DNA of 64,000 nucleotides. It comes from Cumulibacter sp047975195. Lineage in GTDB: Bacteria > Actinomycetota > Actinomycetes > Mycobacteriales > Antricoccaceae. Under the pieces are notes generated by a model, which worked only from the letters and a program-made list of their open reading frames with translations, was not told the DNA's origin and did no database searches. The DNA lies in the NCBI GenBank assembly GCA_047975195.1, contig JBKEDB010000034.1, positions 1-64,000 on the forward strand, given 5' to 3'. Both the position numbers and the translations under genes were made by a program. This document shows, one piece after another, positions 8,416 to 16,928 of the stretch (position 1 is its first letter; each line of letters opens with the position of its first letter).

Positions 8416-8434
8416 CCAGGAAAGGCACGCCTTA
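8416..8434 (-). promoter_or_regulatory. Weak DtxR/IdeR-like box upstream of ferritin (proximal)
   Basis: By eye this 19-bp site matches about 12 positions of the TWAGGTTAGSCTWACCTWA consensus and has the internal palindrome AAGGC-ac-GCCTT. It lies about 70 bp upstream of the ferritin start. It is weaker than the distal box; a role is inferred from its position next to an iron-storage gene. Confidence 0.35.
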
Positions 8435-8467
8435 CGCCAGGTCGGGGCTGGTTTTCCTGAGTCTCAC

Positions 8468-8486
8468 TAAGGTGCGGTAAACCTAA
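8468..8486 (-). promoter_or_regulatory. Putative DtxR/IdeR box upstream of ferritin (distal)
   Basis: The minus strand reads TTAGGTTTACCGCACCTTA, matching about 13 of 19 positions of the IdeR consensus with both outer half-sites good. It lies about 125 bp upstream of ferritin and just past the msrA stop. In mycobacteria IdeR binds upstream of bfrB and activates it under iron-replete conditions; the same logic is inferred here. Confidence 0.45.
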
Positions 8487-8513
8487 TTACCACCGCCGGG
8501 GACGGTGATTCAC

Positions 8514-9161
8514 TCAGGCCAATCCGACCGGACAAGCCACTCCGTTGAAGCCGTGATTGCAATAGCCGCCGGGGTTCTTGTGCAGGTACTGCTGGTGATA
8601 GTCCTCGGCCAGGTAATACTCACAGGCCGGTTTAATCTCGGTCGTCACCTCGCCGTACCCGCGACCCACCAACTCCGCCGAGTACGCCGCGCGCACTCGC
8701 TGCGCCGTCTCGGCCTGCTGCGACGAGGTGGTCAGGATGATCGAGCGGTACTGCGTACCGACGTCGTTGCCCTGGCGCCACTTGGTCGTGGGGTCATGGT
8801 TTTCGAAGAACGTCTTGAGCAGTTCGTCGTAGCCAACTTTCGACGGGTCGTACACCACCCGTACCACCTCAGCGTGCCCGGTGCTCCCGGTGCAGGTTTC
8901 CTCGTACGTTGGGTACGTGGTGAAGCCACCGGCGTACCCAGCGGACGTCGAGTACACGCCGTCGATCTGCCAGAAGATCCGTTCAACGCCCCAGAAGCAC
9001 CCCATACCGAGCACGGCGACCTCGGTGCCGTCCGGCCAAGGGCCGTCCAACGGCGTACCCAGCACTTCGTTCATCGCGGGTACTCGGTACGGATACCCGT
9101 CTCGTCCTGGCAGCGCATCCTGCTCGGCGACCATCACCGGTTCTTGACCCCACATGACCAT
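8514..9161 (-). CDS. msrA: Peptide-methionine (S)-S-oxide reductase
   Basis: Repairs methionine S-sulfoxide in proteins. The 215-residue sequence carries the MsrA active-site motif GMGCFWGVERIFW (catalytic Cys in GCFWG), the GYAGG loop, and HAEVVRVVYDPSKVGYDELL. The C-terminal HKNPGGYCNHGFNGVACPVG supplies candidate resolving cysteines. The N-terminal extension of about 45 residues before the motif is usual for actinobacterial MsrA. The gene is monocistronic and diverges from the EcsC-like gene at 9273. Confidence 0.96.
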   Translation of the reverse strand: MVMWGQEPVMVAEQDALPGRDGYPYRVPAMNEVLGTPLDGPWPDGTEVAVLGMGCFWGVERIFWQIDGVYSTSAGYAGGFTTYPTYEETCTGSTGHAEVVRVVYDPSKVGYDELLKTFFENHDPTTKWRQGNDVGTQYRSIILTTSSQQAETAQRVRAAYSAELVGRGYGEVTTEIKPACEYYLAEDYHQQYLHKNPGGYCNHGFNGVACPVGLA

Positions 9162-9272
9162 GCCCCCAGCCTACGACCCAATTCGTCTGCTGCCCACCCG
9201 CAGCAACGCCTGCCACCGACGACAATCGGGGGCATACTTTCGGTACCTGACCGACGGCCGTAGGAGGCGACG

Positions 9273-9950
9273 ATGGGGCTTCGCGACACGTTGTTGAACC
9301 GGGCAGTTATCCCGCGGGTACGGCGCGCGACCCCAGAAGCCTCGGGCAAAGTCGCGCGCGTCGCGTTCGGTAAGGCCCTGGATGGCATCGGTCCGCTGCG
9401 CCCAGCCGCGGTGTACGCCGACGCCCGGTTACAAAAAGCCGACGGCAATGTGCGCGAGGCTATCCTCGGCATTATTTCCGATCACACCAAACTGGCCGCT
9501 GTCGAAGGGTTCGCGACAAACATCGGTGGTCTGGCCAGCAAAGTGGCGACGATCCCCGCGAACGTCGTCGGTATCGCGATCCTGCAATGCCGCATGGTGG
9601 CCGCGATAGCGCACCTACGCGGCTACGATCTGCGGGATGACCGGGTGCGTACTGCGGTATTCGCGACGATCCTCGGTTCGAAGGCGGTGCGCCAACTACT
9701 CGCCGAGGACCGGCTACCTTCCCGACCGCGCGATATCGCAACAGGTCCGCCGATTAACGAAAAGACGGCGAACCAAATCGGCGCTGCGGTGATAGGCGAG
9801 ATCATCGCTCGGGCTGCCGGCAGGTCGACCGCGGGCTTCATCGGTCGCTCAATTCCCGGGCTCGCCGGCATCATCGGCGGTGCGACCGATGGCTGGACGA
9901 CCCGGCAGGTAGGCAAGTACGCCTCGAAGGAACACGGCCCAAATATTTGA
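9273..9950 (+). CDS. EcsC family protein
   Basis: A 225-residue protein resembling the EcsC family, of unclear biochemical function. It has a helical N-terminal region and then a hydrophobic segment (GGLASKVATIPANVVGIAIL) leading into CRMVAAIAHLRGYDLRDDRV, which matches the family core. The C-terminus is Gly/Ala-rich (IPGLAGIIGGATDGW) and could associate with the membrane. The start has a fair ribosome site (taggaggcgacg). It precedes the PP2C phosphatase by about 90 bp on the same strand; a functional link is not established. Family assignment comes from pattern recognition only. Confidence 0.6.
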   Translation: MGLRDTLLNRAVIPRVRRATPEASGKVARVAFGKALDGIGPLRPAAVYADARLQKADGNVREAILGIISDHTKLAAVEGFATNIGGLASKVATIPANVVGIAILQCRMVAAIAHLRGYDLRDDRVRTAVFATILGSKAVRQLLAEDRLPSRPRDIATGPPINEKTANQIGAAVIGEIIARAAGRSTAGFIGRSIPGLAGIIGGATDGWTTRQVGKYASKEHGPNI

Positions 9951-10043
9951 TCCGGATCCGTCAGCTGCGCGGGTCACAACTTGGCGACAACGATGGGTCT
10001 AAACTCGCAGAGCACCGGTCCGAGTACGCGTCGAGGAGTCACG

Positions 10044-10835
10044 ATGCCAAACCTGCTGCGCGCAGCAGCTCGCACGCATCTCGGTCTCGTGCGAGAGAAC
10101 AACGAAGACAGTTTTTACGTCGGTGACCGCCTGATTCTGGTGGCCGACGGGATGGGCGGGCACGCCGCCGGAGAAGTCGCCTCCACGATTACCAAAGACG
10201 TGCTCGCCGCGCTCGACCACGAGCGCCCGAGCGAGGACATCATCGCCTCACTCACCCAAGGAATCGACAAAGCTACGGCGGAAATCGCTCGTCACGTCGC
10301 CGACAATCCCGCGCTGGAGGGCATGGGCACAACGGTGACCGCGGTCATGTTCGGTGACCGACGCATCGCTGTGGCGAACATCGGCGATTCACGCGCTTAC
10401 CTGTACCAGGCCAACGAACACAAACTGACGCAGTTGACCAGTGACGACTCATTCGTGCAACTGATGGTCGACAACGGAGACATCACTCCAGACCAGGCGC
10501 AGCACCATCCGTATCGCAACGTCGTGCTGAAGTCCCTGAACGGACAGGATGTACAGCCCCGGTTCACGACGCTGCGGCGCATCGCAGGCGATCGCTACCT
10601 GCTGTGCACCGATGGCCTGACTGATTACGTCGCCCGCGCGGACATCATTACGTCCTTGGACATCGATGATGTCGATGCAGCGGCTGACCGACTTGTCGAA
10701 CTCGTGCTGGAGGCAGGAGCCCCGGACAATGTCACGGTGGTCCTCATCGACATCCTGACCGCCGACGAGTCCGCGCCCACGACGGACCCGGGAGCCGACA
10801 CCGCAGTCTCCACCATCATCGCCGACGAGGAATGA
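10044..10835 (+). CDS. PP2C-family serine/threonine protein phosphatase
   Basis: A metal-dependent protein phosphatase (PPM/PP2C, PstP-like catalytic domain) of about 263 residues. Motifs in order are THLGLVRENNEDSFYVGD, LVADGMGGHAAGEVAS (metal-binding Asp), GMGTTVTAVM, VANIGDSRAYLY, LCTDGLTDYV and GAPDNVTVVLID, so all catalytic Asp residues are present. Unlike PstP it lacks a transmembrane segment, so it is cytosolic. The start at 10044 was chosen over the upstream in-frame ATG at 9981 because tcgaggagtcacg gives a Shine-Dalgarno sequence at good spacing and family members start here. It is convergent with thiQ. Confidence 0.92.
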   Translation: MPNLLRAAARTHLGLVRENNEDSFYVGDRLILVADGMGGHAAGEVASTITKDVLAALDHERPSEDIIASLTQGIDKATAEIARHVADNPALEGMGTTVTAVMFGDRRIAVANIGDSRAYLYQANEHKLTQLTSDDSFVQLMVDNGDITPDQAQHHPYRNVVLKSLNGQDVQPRFTTLRRIAGDRYLLCTDGLTDYVARADIITSLDIDDVDAAADRLVELVLEAGAPDNVTVVLIDILTADESAPTTDPGADTAVSTIIADEE

Positions 10836-10875
10836 TCCGAGGCTAAACGAGCGCCAGACGCGGCGATGATCTCGA

Positions 10876-11919
10876 TCAGCGCTCCGATATCGCTGCGGTT
10901 CCGCTGCGAAGCAGGCTGAGCCGCACGACGTCCCCGGTGGCCACGTGCGCGTCGATCGGCGCCACTGCCTCGAGTTCCTCGCCACCCTCGATCGCCACGA
11001 TGAGGCGCAACTCGTCAAGCGCAGGGGCAACCGAGCGCACCGACGCCACCAAGGCACCGTCTACGGCGATGCGCAGGGCATTTGCCCGCAGCGCCAGCGA
11101 TTGCTCGCCAAGGCCGAACGCGCGACGCAGCGGGGCGCAGTCACCGGATCGAAGGACCCGTGCATAGCCGAGGAACAAGGCCGCATCTTCATCTACCGGG
11201 GCCGACCACACCTCACGGGGGGTGCCCTGCTGAACGAAACTCCCGTCGCGCATCAACACCACTCGGTCGGCTATCGCGAATGCTTCATCGTGATCGTGCG
11301 TCACCAGCAACGCGGTCGTCGCAGTCTGTGTGAGCACTCGGCGCAAATCATCGGCCAGCCGCCGGCGTAGCGATGCGTCCAGCGAGGACAGTGGTTCGTC
11401 CAAGAGCAACAGCCGCGGTTTCGCCGCGAGCGCTCGCGCGAGGGCGACGCGTTGTCGCTGACCACCCGACAGGGTGGACGGCGCTCGCGAGGCGTATCCG
11501 GCCAGCCCTACCAGCTCCAGCAGCTCATCGACGATGGTGGTTGTCTCGGCGCGAGACGCCTTACGCCGCCGTGGACCGTAGGCGACGTTCTGCCGCACCG
11601 AGAGGTTCTCGAACAGTTGCCCGTCCTGAAACATCAAGCCGAATCCGCGGCGATGCACCGGGGTCGCACTTTGATCGACGCCGTCGTACGTCACGGTGCC
11701 GCCATCGAGAGGCTCGAGACCGACGATCGCACGCAGTAAGCTCGACTTCCCGCAGCCCGAGGGACCGAGGATTGCCACGATTTCTTCGGCGTCGACCTGC
11801 AAGCGCACCCCGTCGACAGCCACCGTCCGCTCGAACCGCACGCGGACGCCGTCAAGTTCCAGCGCCGTCGCGTTGTTCTTCCTCGACACGGACTCTTCGT
11901 CCATTGGCACGGCCTCCAT
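10876..11919 (-). CDS. thiQ: Thiamine ABC transporter ATP-binding protein
   Basis: The ATPase of the thiamine importer. The Walker A (GPSGCGKSSLL), Q-loop (FQDGQLFENLSV), signature (LSGGQRQRVALARAL) and Walker B (LLLLDEPLSSLD) motifs are intact, followed by the H-loop (LLVTHDHDEAF) and a C-terminal TOBE-like region. At 347 residues it is longer than E. coli ThiQ. Its ATG overlaps the permease stop (TGATG), implying translational coupling; the Met at 11904, preceded by GGAGG, is an alternative start. Substrate assignment rests on the TPP riboswitch ahead of the operon rather than on the ATPase. Confidence 0.88.
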   Translation of the reverse strand: MEAVPMDEESVSRKNNATALELDGVRVRFERTVAVDGVRLQVDAEEIVAILGPSGCGKSSLLRAIVGLEPLDGGTVTYDGVDQSATPVHRRGFGLMFQDGQLFENLSVRQNVAYGPRRRKASRAETTTIVDELLELVGLAGYASRAPSTLSGGQRQRVALARALAAKPRLLLLDEPLSSLDASLRRRLADDLRRVLTQTATTALLVTHDHDEAFAIADRVVLMRDGSFVQQGTPREVWSAPVDEDAALFLGYARVLRSGDCAPLRRAFGLGEQSLALRANALRIAVDGALVASVRSVAPALDELRLIVAIEGGEELEAVAPIDAHVATGDVVRLSLLRSGTAAISER

Positions 11920-13664
11920 CAGAACGTCCCCACCGTCGCGACCCGCAGTCGCTCTACCAGGCCCATGATCGCCACAGTCACCACGGTAAGTACGACCGAG
12001 GCCGCCATCGCCATCCCGAAACTCTCGGCGTCCGGCCGCGAAATGAGCCGAAAGATCACCACCGGGAGCGTCGGATTATCACTGCGCGCCAAGAATGCCG
12101 TCGCGCCGAACTCCCCCATCGATACGGCCATCGCGAAGCCGGCAGCTGCTAGCAGCGGACGCCAGATGACCGCGACGTCGACCGTCATCAACGCCCGATA
12201 GTACGGCGCCCCCAGCATCATCGCGGCTTGCCGCAGTCGGTCGTCGATCTGCTGCAACGCCGGAGTGAGCGTCCGCACGACCAGCGGCAGTGCGACAGTT
12301 GCCTGCGCAATCGGGATCAGCACCGACGAGGTACGAAGGTCCAGCGGCGGGTTATTCAGGGTGATGTAAAAGCCGTAGCCGACCGTCACCGACGAGACGC
12401 CCAACGGCAACATGAACACCGCGTCGAAGACCTTGGTGGCGCGGCGGCCGCCGCGGGTTGCGCTGGCGCGCGACAGCACGAACGCGACCAGCACCCCCAG
12501 TAGGACCGCGATCACGGTCGCGTTGGCCGCGATGATCAACGAGGCGCGCAGCGCCTGCGTCACCGGAGCCAGCAGCGCCGGATTCGAGTCCTCGTCGGCC
12601 AGCGCTATGTAGTTCTGCAACGTCCACTGTCCGCCGCGCTGCAACGAGCGCACCACCAGCGCCAGGATCGGGGAGAGTAGAAATGCCAGGACAACGACCA
12701 GCACCGTGAGCACGGGCCATTCACTCATTCTTGGGCGTCGCCGTACAACCCGCACGGTCGGGTTCGGTGCGACGCCACGACGCCAGCGGCCAACCAGCGC
12801 GAGCAGACCGAGCACAACCACCAATTGCAGCACGGACAGCGCTGCGGCGGTCTTGAGATCGAGGAAGTGTGCAGTCTGCAGATATATCTCGGTTTCGATC
12901 GTGCCGTACTGCAACCCACCCATGGTGAGCACGACGCCGAACGCGGTCGAGCAGAACAGGAACACCACCGACGCCGATGACACGATCGCCGGACGCAGCG
13001 CCGGAAGTGTGATGGTGCGGAACACGGTCATCGGTGAGGCGCCGAGCGCGGCCGCTGATTCCTCGGCTCGTGAATCCATTCCCTGCCAACTGGATCCGAC
13101 GGTGCGCGCCACAAGGGAGATATTGAAGAAGATCAGCCCGAGGATGATCGCGATCCAGGTGCCGTCCAGTCCGAGGAATCCGAGGGGGCCGGCTTCGTTG
13201 AGCAGGCTGCGGAACGCGACACCGACCACAACAGTGGGTAGTACGAACGGCATCGCGACAATCGCGCGCAACAGGCCGCTGCCCGGCAACCGTAGGCGAT
13301 ACAAGCAATACGCCACAGGTACGCCGAGCAGAACCGACAATACTGAGGCCACCGCCGCCTGCGCGACGGTCAGCCAGATTAGCCGCAGTATTCGCGGGCT
13401 GCTGAGCGTGTCACCGAACGCGGATAAGTCGAGGGCGCCGTCGGTGAAGAAGCCGCGCTGCAGCATGCCGCCGATCGGCAGCAAGAAGAAGACCGCGAGG
13501 AAGGCGATCGGGATAGCTCCGATCGCCACCAGCGCCCACGTCGGAACGCCGACCCTCGCGCGGCTTCGGGTACCGCCGGGCTGCTTCGCGCTAGCCTGCG
13601 GTGACGTCGGCCCACTCCTTGAGCCAGGTATCCCGATTCGCCTCGATCTCCTTTGGATCGACAC
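11919..13664 (-). CDS. thiP: Thiamine ABC transporter permease (fused two-domain)
   Basis: A 581-residue membrane protein with about twelve transmembrane segments. It contains two binding-protein-dependent permease domains in one chain, as in E. coli ThiP. EAA-loop signatures occur in each half (ESAAALGASPMTVFRTITLP and RQAAMMLGAPYYRALMTVDV). The only plausible start is a GTG at 13664, which overlaps the end of thiB by 74 bp; a start near the first transmembrane segment cannot be excluded. It forms the channel between the binding protein and ThiQ. The sequence looks intact. Confidence 0.88.
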   Translation of the reverse strand: MSIQRRSRRIGIPGSRSGPTSPQASAKQPGGTRSRARVGVPTWALVAIGAIPIAFLAVFFLLPIGGMLQRGFFTDGALDLSAFGDTLSSPRILRLIWLTVAQAAVASVLSVLLGVPVAYCLYRLRLPGSGLLRAIVAMPFVLPTVVVGVAFRSLLNEAGPLGFLGLDGTWIAIILGLIFFNISLVARTVGSSWQGMDSRAEESAAALGASPMTVFRTITLPALRPAIVSSASVVFLFCSTAFGVVLTMGGLQYGTIETEIYLQTAHFLDLKTAAALSVLQLVVVLGLLALVGRWRRGVAPNPTVRVVRRRPRMSEWPVLTVLVVVLAFLLSPILALVVRSLQRGGQWTLQNYIALADEDSNPALLAPVTQALRASLIIAANATVIAVLLGVLVAFVLSRASATRGGRRATKVFDAVFMLPLGVSSVTVGYGFYITLNNPPLDLRTSSVLIPIAQATVALPLVVRTLTPALQQIDDRLRQAAMMLGAPYYRALMTVDVAVIWRPLLAAAGFAMAVSMGEFGATAFLARSDNPTLPVVIFRLISRPDAESFGMAMAASVVLTVVTVAIMGLVERLRVATVGTF

Positions 13665-14646
13665 TCAGCGGATCGGTAGCCAGTGGCGCATGCTCCGCCC
13701 ACAGCTCGGGCAGCGCCGCACCGCTCGCGGGATACATGAACATGGTGTCGGGGATCGACTCCTGGAATGGCGTATCGGCCAGGAAATCGATGAACTCCTC
13801 GGCGCCCTCGGCATTATCCGTGCCGGCGATCACACCGGCGTACTCGATCTGCCGGAAGCAGGTATTCAACACAGCCGAGGTCGTCGGCTCACTCTCCCCC
13901 TCGGGGATGGTGAACGGTGGTGAAGACGCGTACGACAGCACGATCGGGCGCGCACCTTTTCCTTCGCCGCCGGAGAAGTCGACCGAGTATGCGTCGCTCC
14001 AACCGCTGGTGAGTTTCGCGCCGTTATCCATCAGTTTCGTCCAGTAGTCTTGCCAACCATCCTCGCCGTACTGCGCGATGGTGGCCAGCAGGAAGGCCAA
14101 CCCCGGCGAGGATGTCGACGCGGCGGGAGTGACGAGCAAGTCCTTGTACTTCGGATCGATCAAGTCGTCCAGTGAGGTCGGTGGATCGATGTCGTGCTCG
14201 GCAAACCAGGCATCGTCGACGTTCAAGCAGACGTCACCGTAGTCGATCGCGGTGAGCTGGTCCTCGGCTCCGGGTAGCGCGAGTTCTTTAGCCTGGTCGG
14301 TGGCCGCGCTCGCCACGTATGGCTCGATTACCCCCGCGTTGACGACTCTCATCCCATACGTGTTGTCGATGCCGTAGATCACGTCGGCGGTGGGCGAATC
14401 GGCGGTGAGGACGAGTTTGTTAGCTACTTCCCCAGCATCACCGGCGGTCTGCACCTTCACGGTGTAACCGGATTCTTCCTCGAACTGCTCGATGAGTTCG
14501 TCCGGTGCGCCCCACGAATCGTGACTCATCACGGTGATGGTTTTCGAGTCGTCATCGCCGGCCCCTGAATCCACACCGCACCCGGTAAGGCTGGCGGCGC
14601 CAGCAATGACCACCAAGCCGGCGACTGCTGCGCGTTGCTTCGACAT
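13591..14646 (-). CDS. thiB: Thiamine ABC transporter substrate-binding lipoprotein
   Basis: A 351-residue periplasmic-type binding protein with a lipoprotein signal (AAVAGLVVIAGAASLTGCGV; the lipobox Cys is at about residue 23). It resembles TbpA/ThiB: TITVMSHDSWGAPDELIEQF, IYGIDNTYGMRVVNAGV, YGDVCLNVDDAWF and the C-terminal MYPASGAALPELW. It is the first gene of the thiBPQ operon, has an excellent ribosome site (ggagggaacat), and lies about 70 bp downstream of the TPP riboswitch. Thiamine or a phosphorylated form is the expected ligand. Confidence 0.92.
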   Translation of the reverse strand: MSKQRAAVAGLVVIAGAASLTGCGVDSGAGDDDSKTITVMSHDSWGAPDELIEQFEEESGYTVKVQTAGDAGEVANKLVLTADSPTADVIYGIDNTYGMRVVNAGVIEPYVASAATDQAKELALPGAEDQLTAIDYGDVCLNVDDAWFAEHDIDPPTSLDDLIDPKYKDLLVTPAASTSSPGLAFLLATIAQYGEDGWQDYWTKLMDNGAKLTSGWSDAYSVDFSGGEGKGARPIVLSYASSPPFTIPEGESEPTTSAVLNTCFRQIEYAGVIAGTDNAEGAEEFIDFLADTPFQESIPDTMFMYPASGAALPELWAEHAPLATDPLSVDPKEIEANRDTWLKEWADVTAG

Positions 14647-14713
14647 ATGTTCCCTCCGTCAACAGCGAGGGAGCCGGACTGAAGCCACGGGGGCATCGAT
14701 TCCGACTGAGTCC

Positions 14714-14800
14714 CGACTTCCTCCACCGGTCCTAACCGGGTCAGGTTCGAGGGTCTGCGGTCCGTCCGCACTCTCAGCGCCCTGCGGCGCTCCCCTGTCG
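14714..14800 (-). promoter_or_regulatory. TPP (thi-box) riboswitch controlling thiBPQ
   Basis: The minus strand carries the diagnostic conserved blocks of the THI element in order: GGGGAGC, GCTGAGAGTGCGG, an ACCC segment, then GAACCTGACCCGGTTAGGACCGGTGGAGGAA, closed by a CGAC/GTCG outer stem (14797-14800 with 14714-14717). The spacing to the thiB start (about 70 nt) suits translational control through the ribosome site. TPP binding would shut off thiamine uptake. Confidence 0.95.
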
Positions 14801-14871
14801 TATGCGCCCACCAATATAGCCCGAGCGCCCGGTGACTGTGTCGTCGCCGGGCGCCGGAGGGTCACCACCTA

Positions 14872-15780
14872 CTACTCAACCAATAGATATCCGGTGCCGG
14901 CCCAACCGAGGCTCAGCGAGTAGGCGCCTTCGGCTTCGATCGTCCAGATCGCGGAGTCGCCGGATCCGATGATGTCCTTTGACGAAATCGTGTAGCCGGC
15001 ATCTTCGAGCGCGGCCACCCATTCGTCGTACGCCGCAGCTGGATCGTCCGCTTCGAACAGGCCGGAACAGGTCGAACCGGAGCAGTAGGTCGCGCTATTG
15101 ATCGACACGCTGTCGGGCACTGGGACTTCTTCGGGTAGCGCATTCATCCCACCGGCATCGGAGCCGCCGCCACCGGTGTCGCCACCGTCATCGGAACCGG
15201 CGTCGTTCGAACCGCCGCCGTCCGTGCCCGTGTCGGAACCAGTGTCCGCGCCATCGCCGGATCCGCCCTGCGCATCTTCTTCTGCCGGGTCCCCGTCGGA
15301 CTGCGCCGGTTGAGACTGTTCAGAGCCACCGCCACCGGCGCTCTTATCATCGTCGCCACCGCTATTGACCAGCAGAAGCACGGCTACGACCGCGCCGACC
15401 ACGATGATCGCGATGCCGACGATCCACGGCAAGGTGTTGTTATTGCGCGGAGGTTCCTCCCATCCGGTCCCGGCCGGCGAGGATCCGCCGGTCATCGTCG
15501 CGGCTGAGAGCGAGGCGTCGTACGCCGCCGGCATTTGTTCGGTCTGGTAGCCCGACTGCTGATAGTCCTGGTTCTGCGCTGCGTACGTGTCGTACTGCTG
15601 CTGGTACGGATCAGTCTGCGGAGCTTGGTACGGGCCGGTCTGGTGAGGCTCCTGCGGATGCCCGCCAGCCTGGGCGCCGTCCCATCCGCCCTGAGGTTGA
15701 TTCCAGCCCTGCGGGGTGGAGCCCGCGCCGTATGGGTCGTGGTTCGGATGGCCGCCGGGACCTTGCGGGGGCATGGACAT
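14872..15780 (-). CDS. Membrane-anchored protein with Gln/Pro/Tyr-rich cytoplasmic tail and acidic extracellular linker
   Basis: A 302-residue protein of unknown function with three clear parts. Residues 1-115 are low complexity and rich in Gln, Pro, Gly and Tyr. Residues 117-139 form one transmembrane helix (WIVGIAIIVVGAVVAVLLLV). Residues 141-215 are a Gly/Asp/Ser linker, followed by a compact domain of about 85 residues with a CSGSTC cysteine pair and a YDEWVAALEDAGYTI segment. This is a common actinobacterial envelope architecture: an intrinsically disordered inner tail and a small outer domain. It is transcribed toward the thi operon and diverges from add. No family name is claimed. Confidence 0.65.
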   Translation of the reverse strand: MSMPPQGPGGHPNHDPYGAGSTPQGWNQPQGGWDGAQAGGHPQEPHQTGPYQAPQTDPYQQQYDTYAAQNQDYQQSGYQTEQMPAAYDASLSAATMTGGSSPAGTGWEEPPRNNNTLPWIVGIAIIVVGAVVAVLLLVNSGGDDDKSAGGGGSEQSQPAQSDGDPAEEDAQGGSGDGADTGSDTGTDGGGSNDAGSDDGGDTGGGGSDAGGMNALPEEVPVPDSVSINSATYCSGSTCSGLFEADDPAAAYDEWVAALEDAGYTISSKDIIGSGDSAIWTIEAEGAYSLSLGWAGTGYLLVE

Positions 15781-15890
15781 CGTGTTTCAGCCTCTGTTCA
15801 TCGTCATCGTGAGTAGTCGCACGGCAGCCCTCCGACTCTCAGTGAGTCGGCTCCGCCACCTCGCGGTCTTCATGCGACAGACTAGAGGGC

Positions 15891-16922
15891 ATGACGGTTC
15901 CCCAGGAACACCCGCTATCGGAGTTCATCGCGGACTTGCCGAAGGCCGAGTTGCACGTGCATCACGTCGGCTCGGCGTCCCCGGAGGTTGTTGCTGAACT
16001 GGCCGCGCGGCATCCGGACGCAGTTGTGCCCGCCGACGCTCAGGCCCTGGCAAAGTACTTCACCTTCACCGACTTCGCCCATTTCATCGAGTTGTACCTG
16101 TCAGTGGTCGATCTCATCCGCACTCCCGAGGACATCCGCTCGCTGACCTACGGCGTTGCTCAGTCGTTGGCAGCGCAGCGGGTGCGATACGCGGAGTTGA
16201 CGTGCACCCCAGAGACATCGGTGATCCGCGGGATCGCGCCTGAGGCGTACGTCGAGGCAATCGAGGACGCTCGGGTTGCCGCGCAGCGAGATTTCGGGCT
16301 GGAACTGCAGTGGATCTTCGACATCGCTGGTGAGAACGGGATTCCCGGAGCCGACACGACCCTAGCGGTCGCACTCGAACACGGTCCATCCTCGCTCGTC
16401 GGCTTCGGCCTCGGCGGTCCCGAGATCGGTGTACCGCGGCCGCAGTTCACACCGCACTTCGACGCTGCTCGGGCGGCCGGACTGCGCTCGGTCCCACACG
16501 CTGGTGAGTCGACCGGACCACAAACAATGCTGGATGCGATCGAACATCTGGGCGCCGAGCGGATCGGTCACGGTATCGCTGCCGCCGCAGATCCGGACCT
16601 GATGCAGTTGCTCGCCGAACGGGAGATTCCCCTGGAGGTGTGCCCCACCTCAAATGTGGCCACCCGCTGCGTCGACTCGCTAGCGACGCATCCGTTACCG
16701 ACACTCGTGGCCGCGGGCGTGCCGGTGACGATAAACAGCGACGACCCGCCGATGTTCGGCACGACGCTGAACCGCGAGTACGAGATTGCTGCCGACCTGC
16801 TCGGCCTGGATCGCGCCGGCGTCACCGAGTTGGCGCGATCGGCGGTTCGGCACTCCTTCGCGCCGGAGGCCACGAAGACGCGCCTGCTGGCAGAAATCGA
16901 TGCGTATGCCGCGAAGGCCTGA
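15891..16922 (+). CDS. add: Adenosine deaminase family protein (divergent active-site motif)
   Basis: A 343-residue TIM-barrel aminohydrolase. Metal and catalytic motifs are present: HVH (His22, His24), HAGEST, RIGHGI and NSDDPPMF. The usual H-x-H-L-[DE]-G-x motif is HVHHVGS here, so the acidic residue that contacts the ribose 5'-hydroxyl in canonical adenosine deaminase is a Val. Related proteins deaminate adenosine, methylthioadenosine or 6-aminodeoxyfutalosine, so the substrate should be treated as open. The stop lies six bases before the cell-wall hydrolase start, so the two are likely cotranscribed. Confidence 0.8.
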   Translation: MTVPQEHPLSEFIADLPKAELHVHHVGSASPEVVAELAARHPDAVVPADAQALAKYFTFTDFAHFIELYLSVVDLIRTPEDIRSLTYGVAQSLAAQRVRYAELTCTPETSVIRGIAPEAYVEAIEDARVAAQRDFGLELQWIFDIAGENGIPGADTTLAVALEHGPSSLVGFGLGGPEIGVPRPQFTPHFDAARAAGLRSVPHAGESTGPQTMLDAIEHLGAERIGHGIAAAADPDLMQLLAEREIPLEVCPTSNVATRCVDSLATHPLPTLVAAGVPVTINSDDPPMFGTTLNREYEIAADLLGLDRAGVTELARSAVRHSFAPEATKTRLLAEIDAYAAKA

Positions 16923-16928
16923 TCCGCT

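Noticed and set aside
12706..13923. Long plus-strand ORF across thiP and thiB
   Set aside because: Antisense to two well-supported transporter genes, with no recognisable domain.
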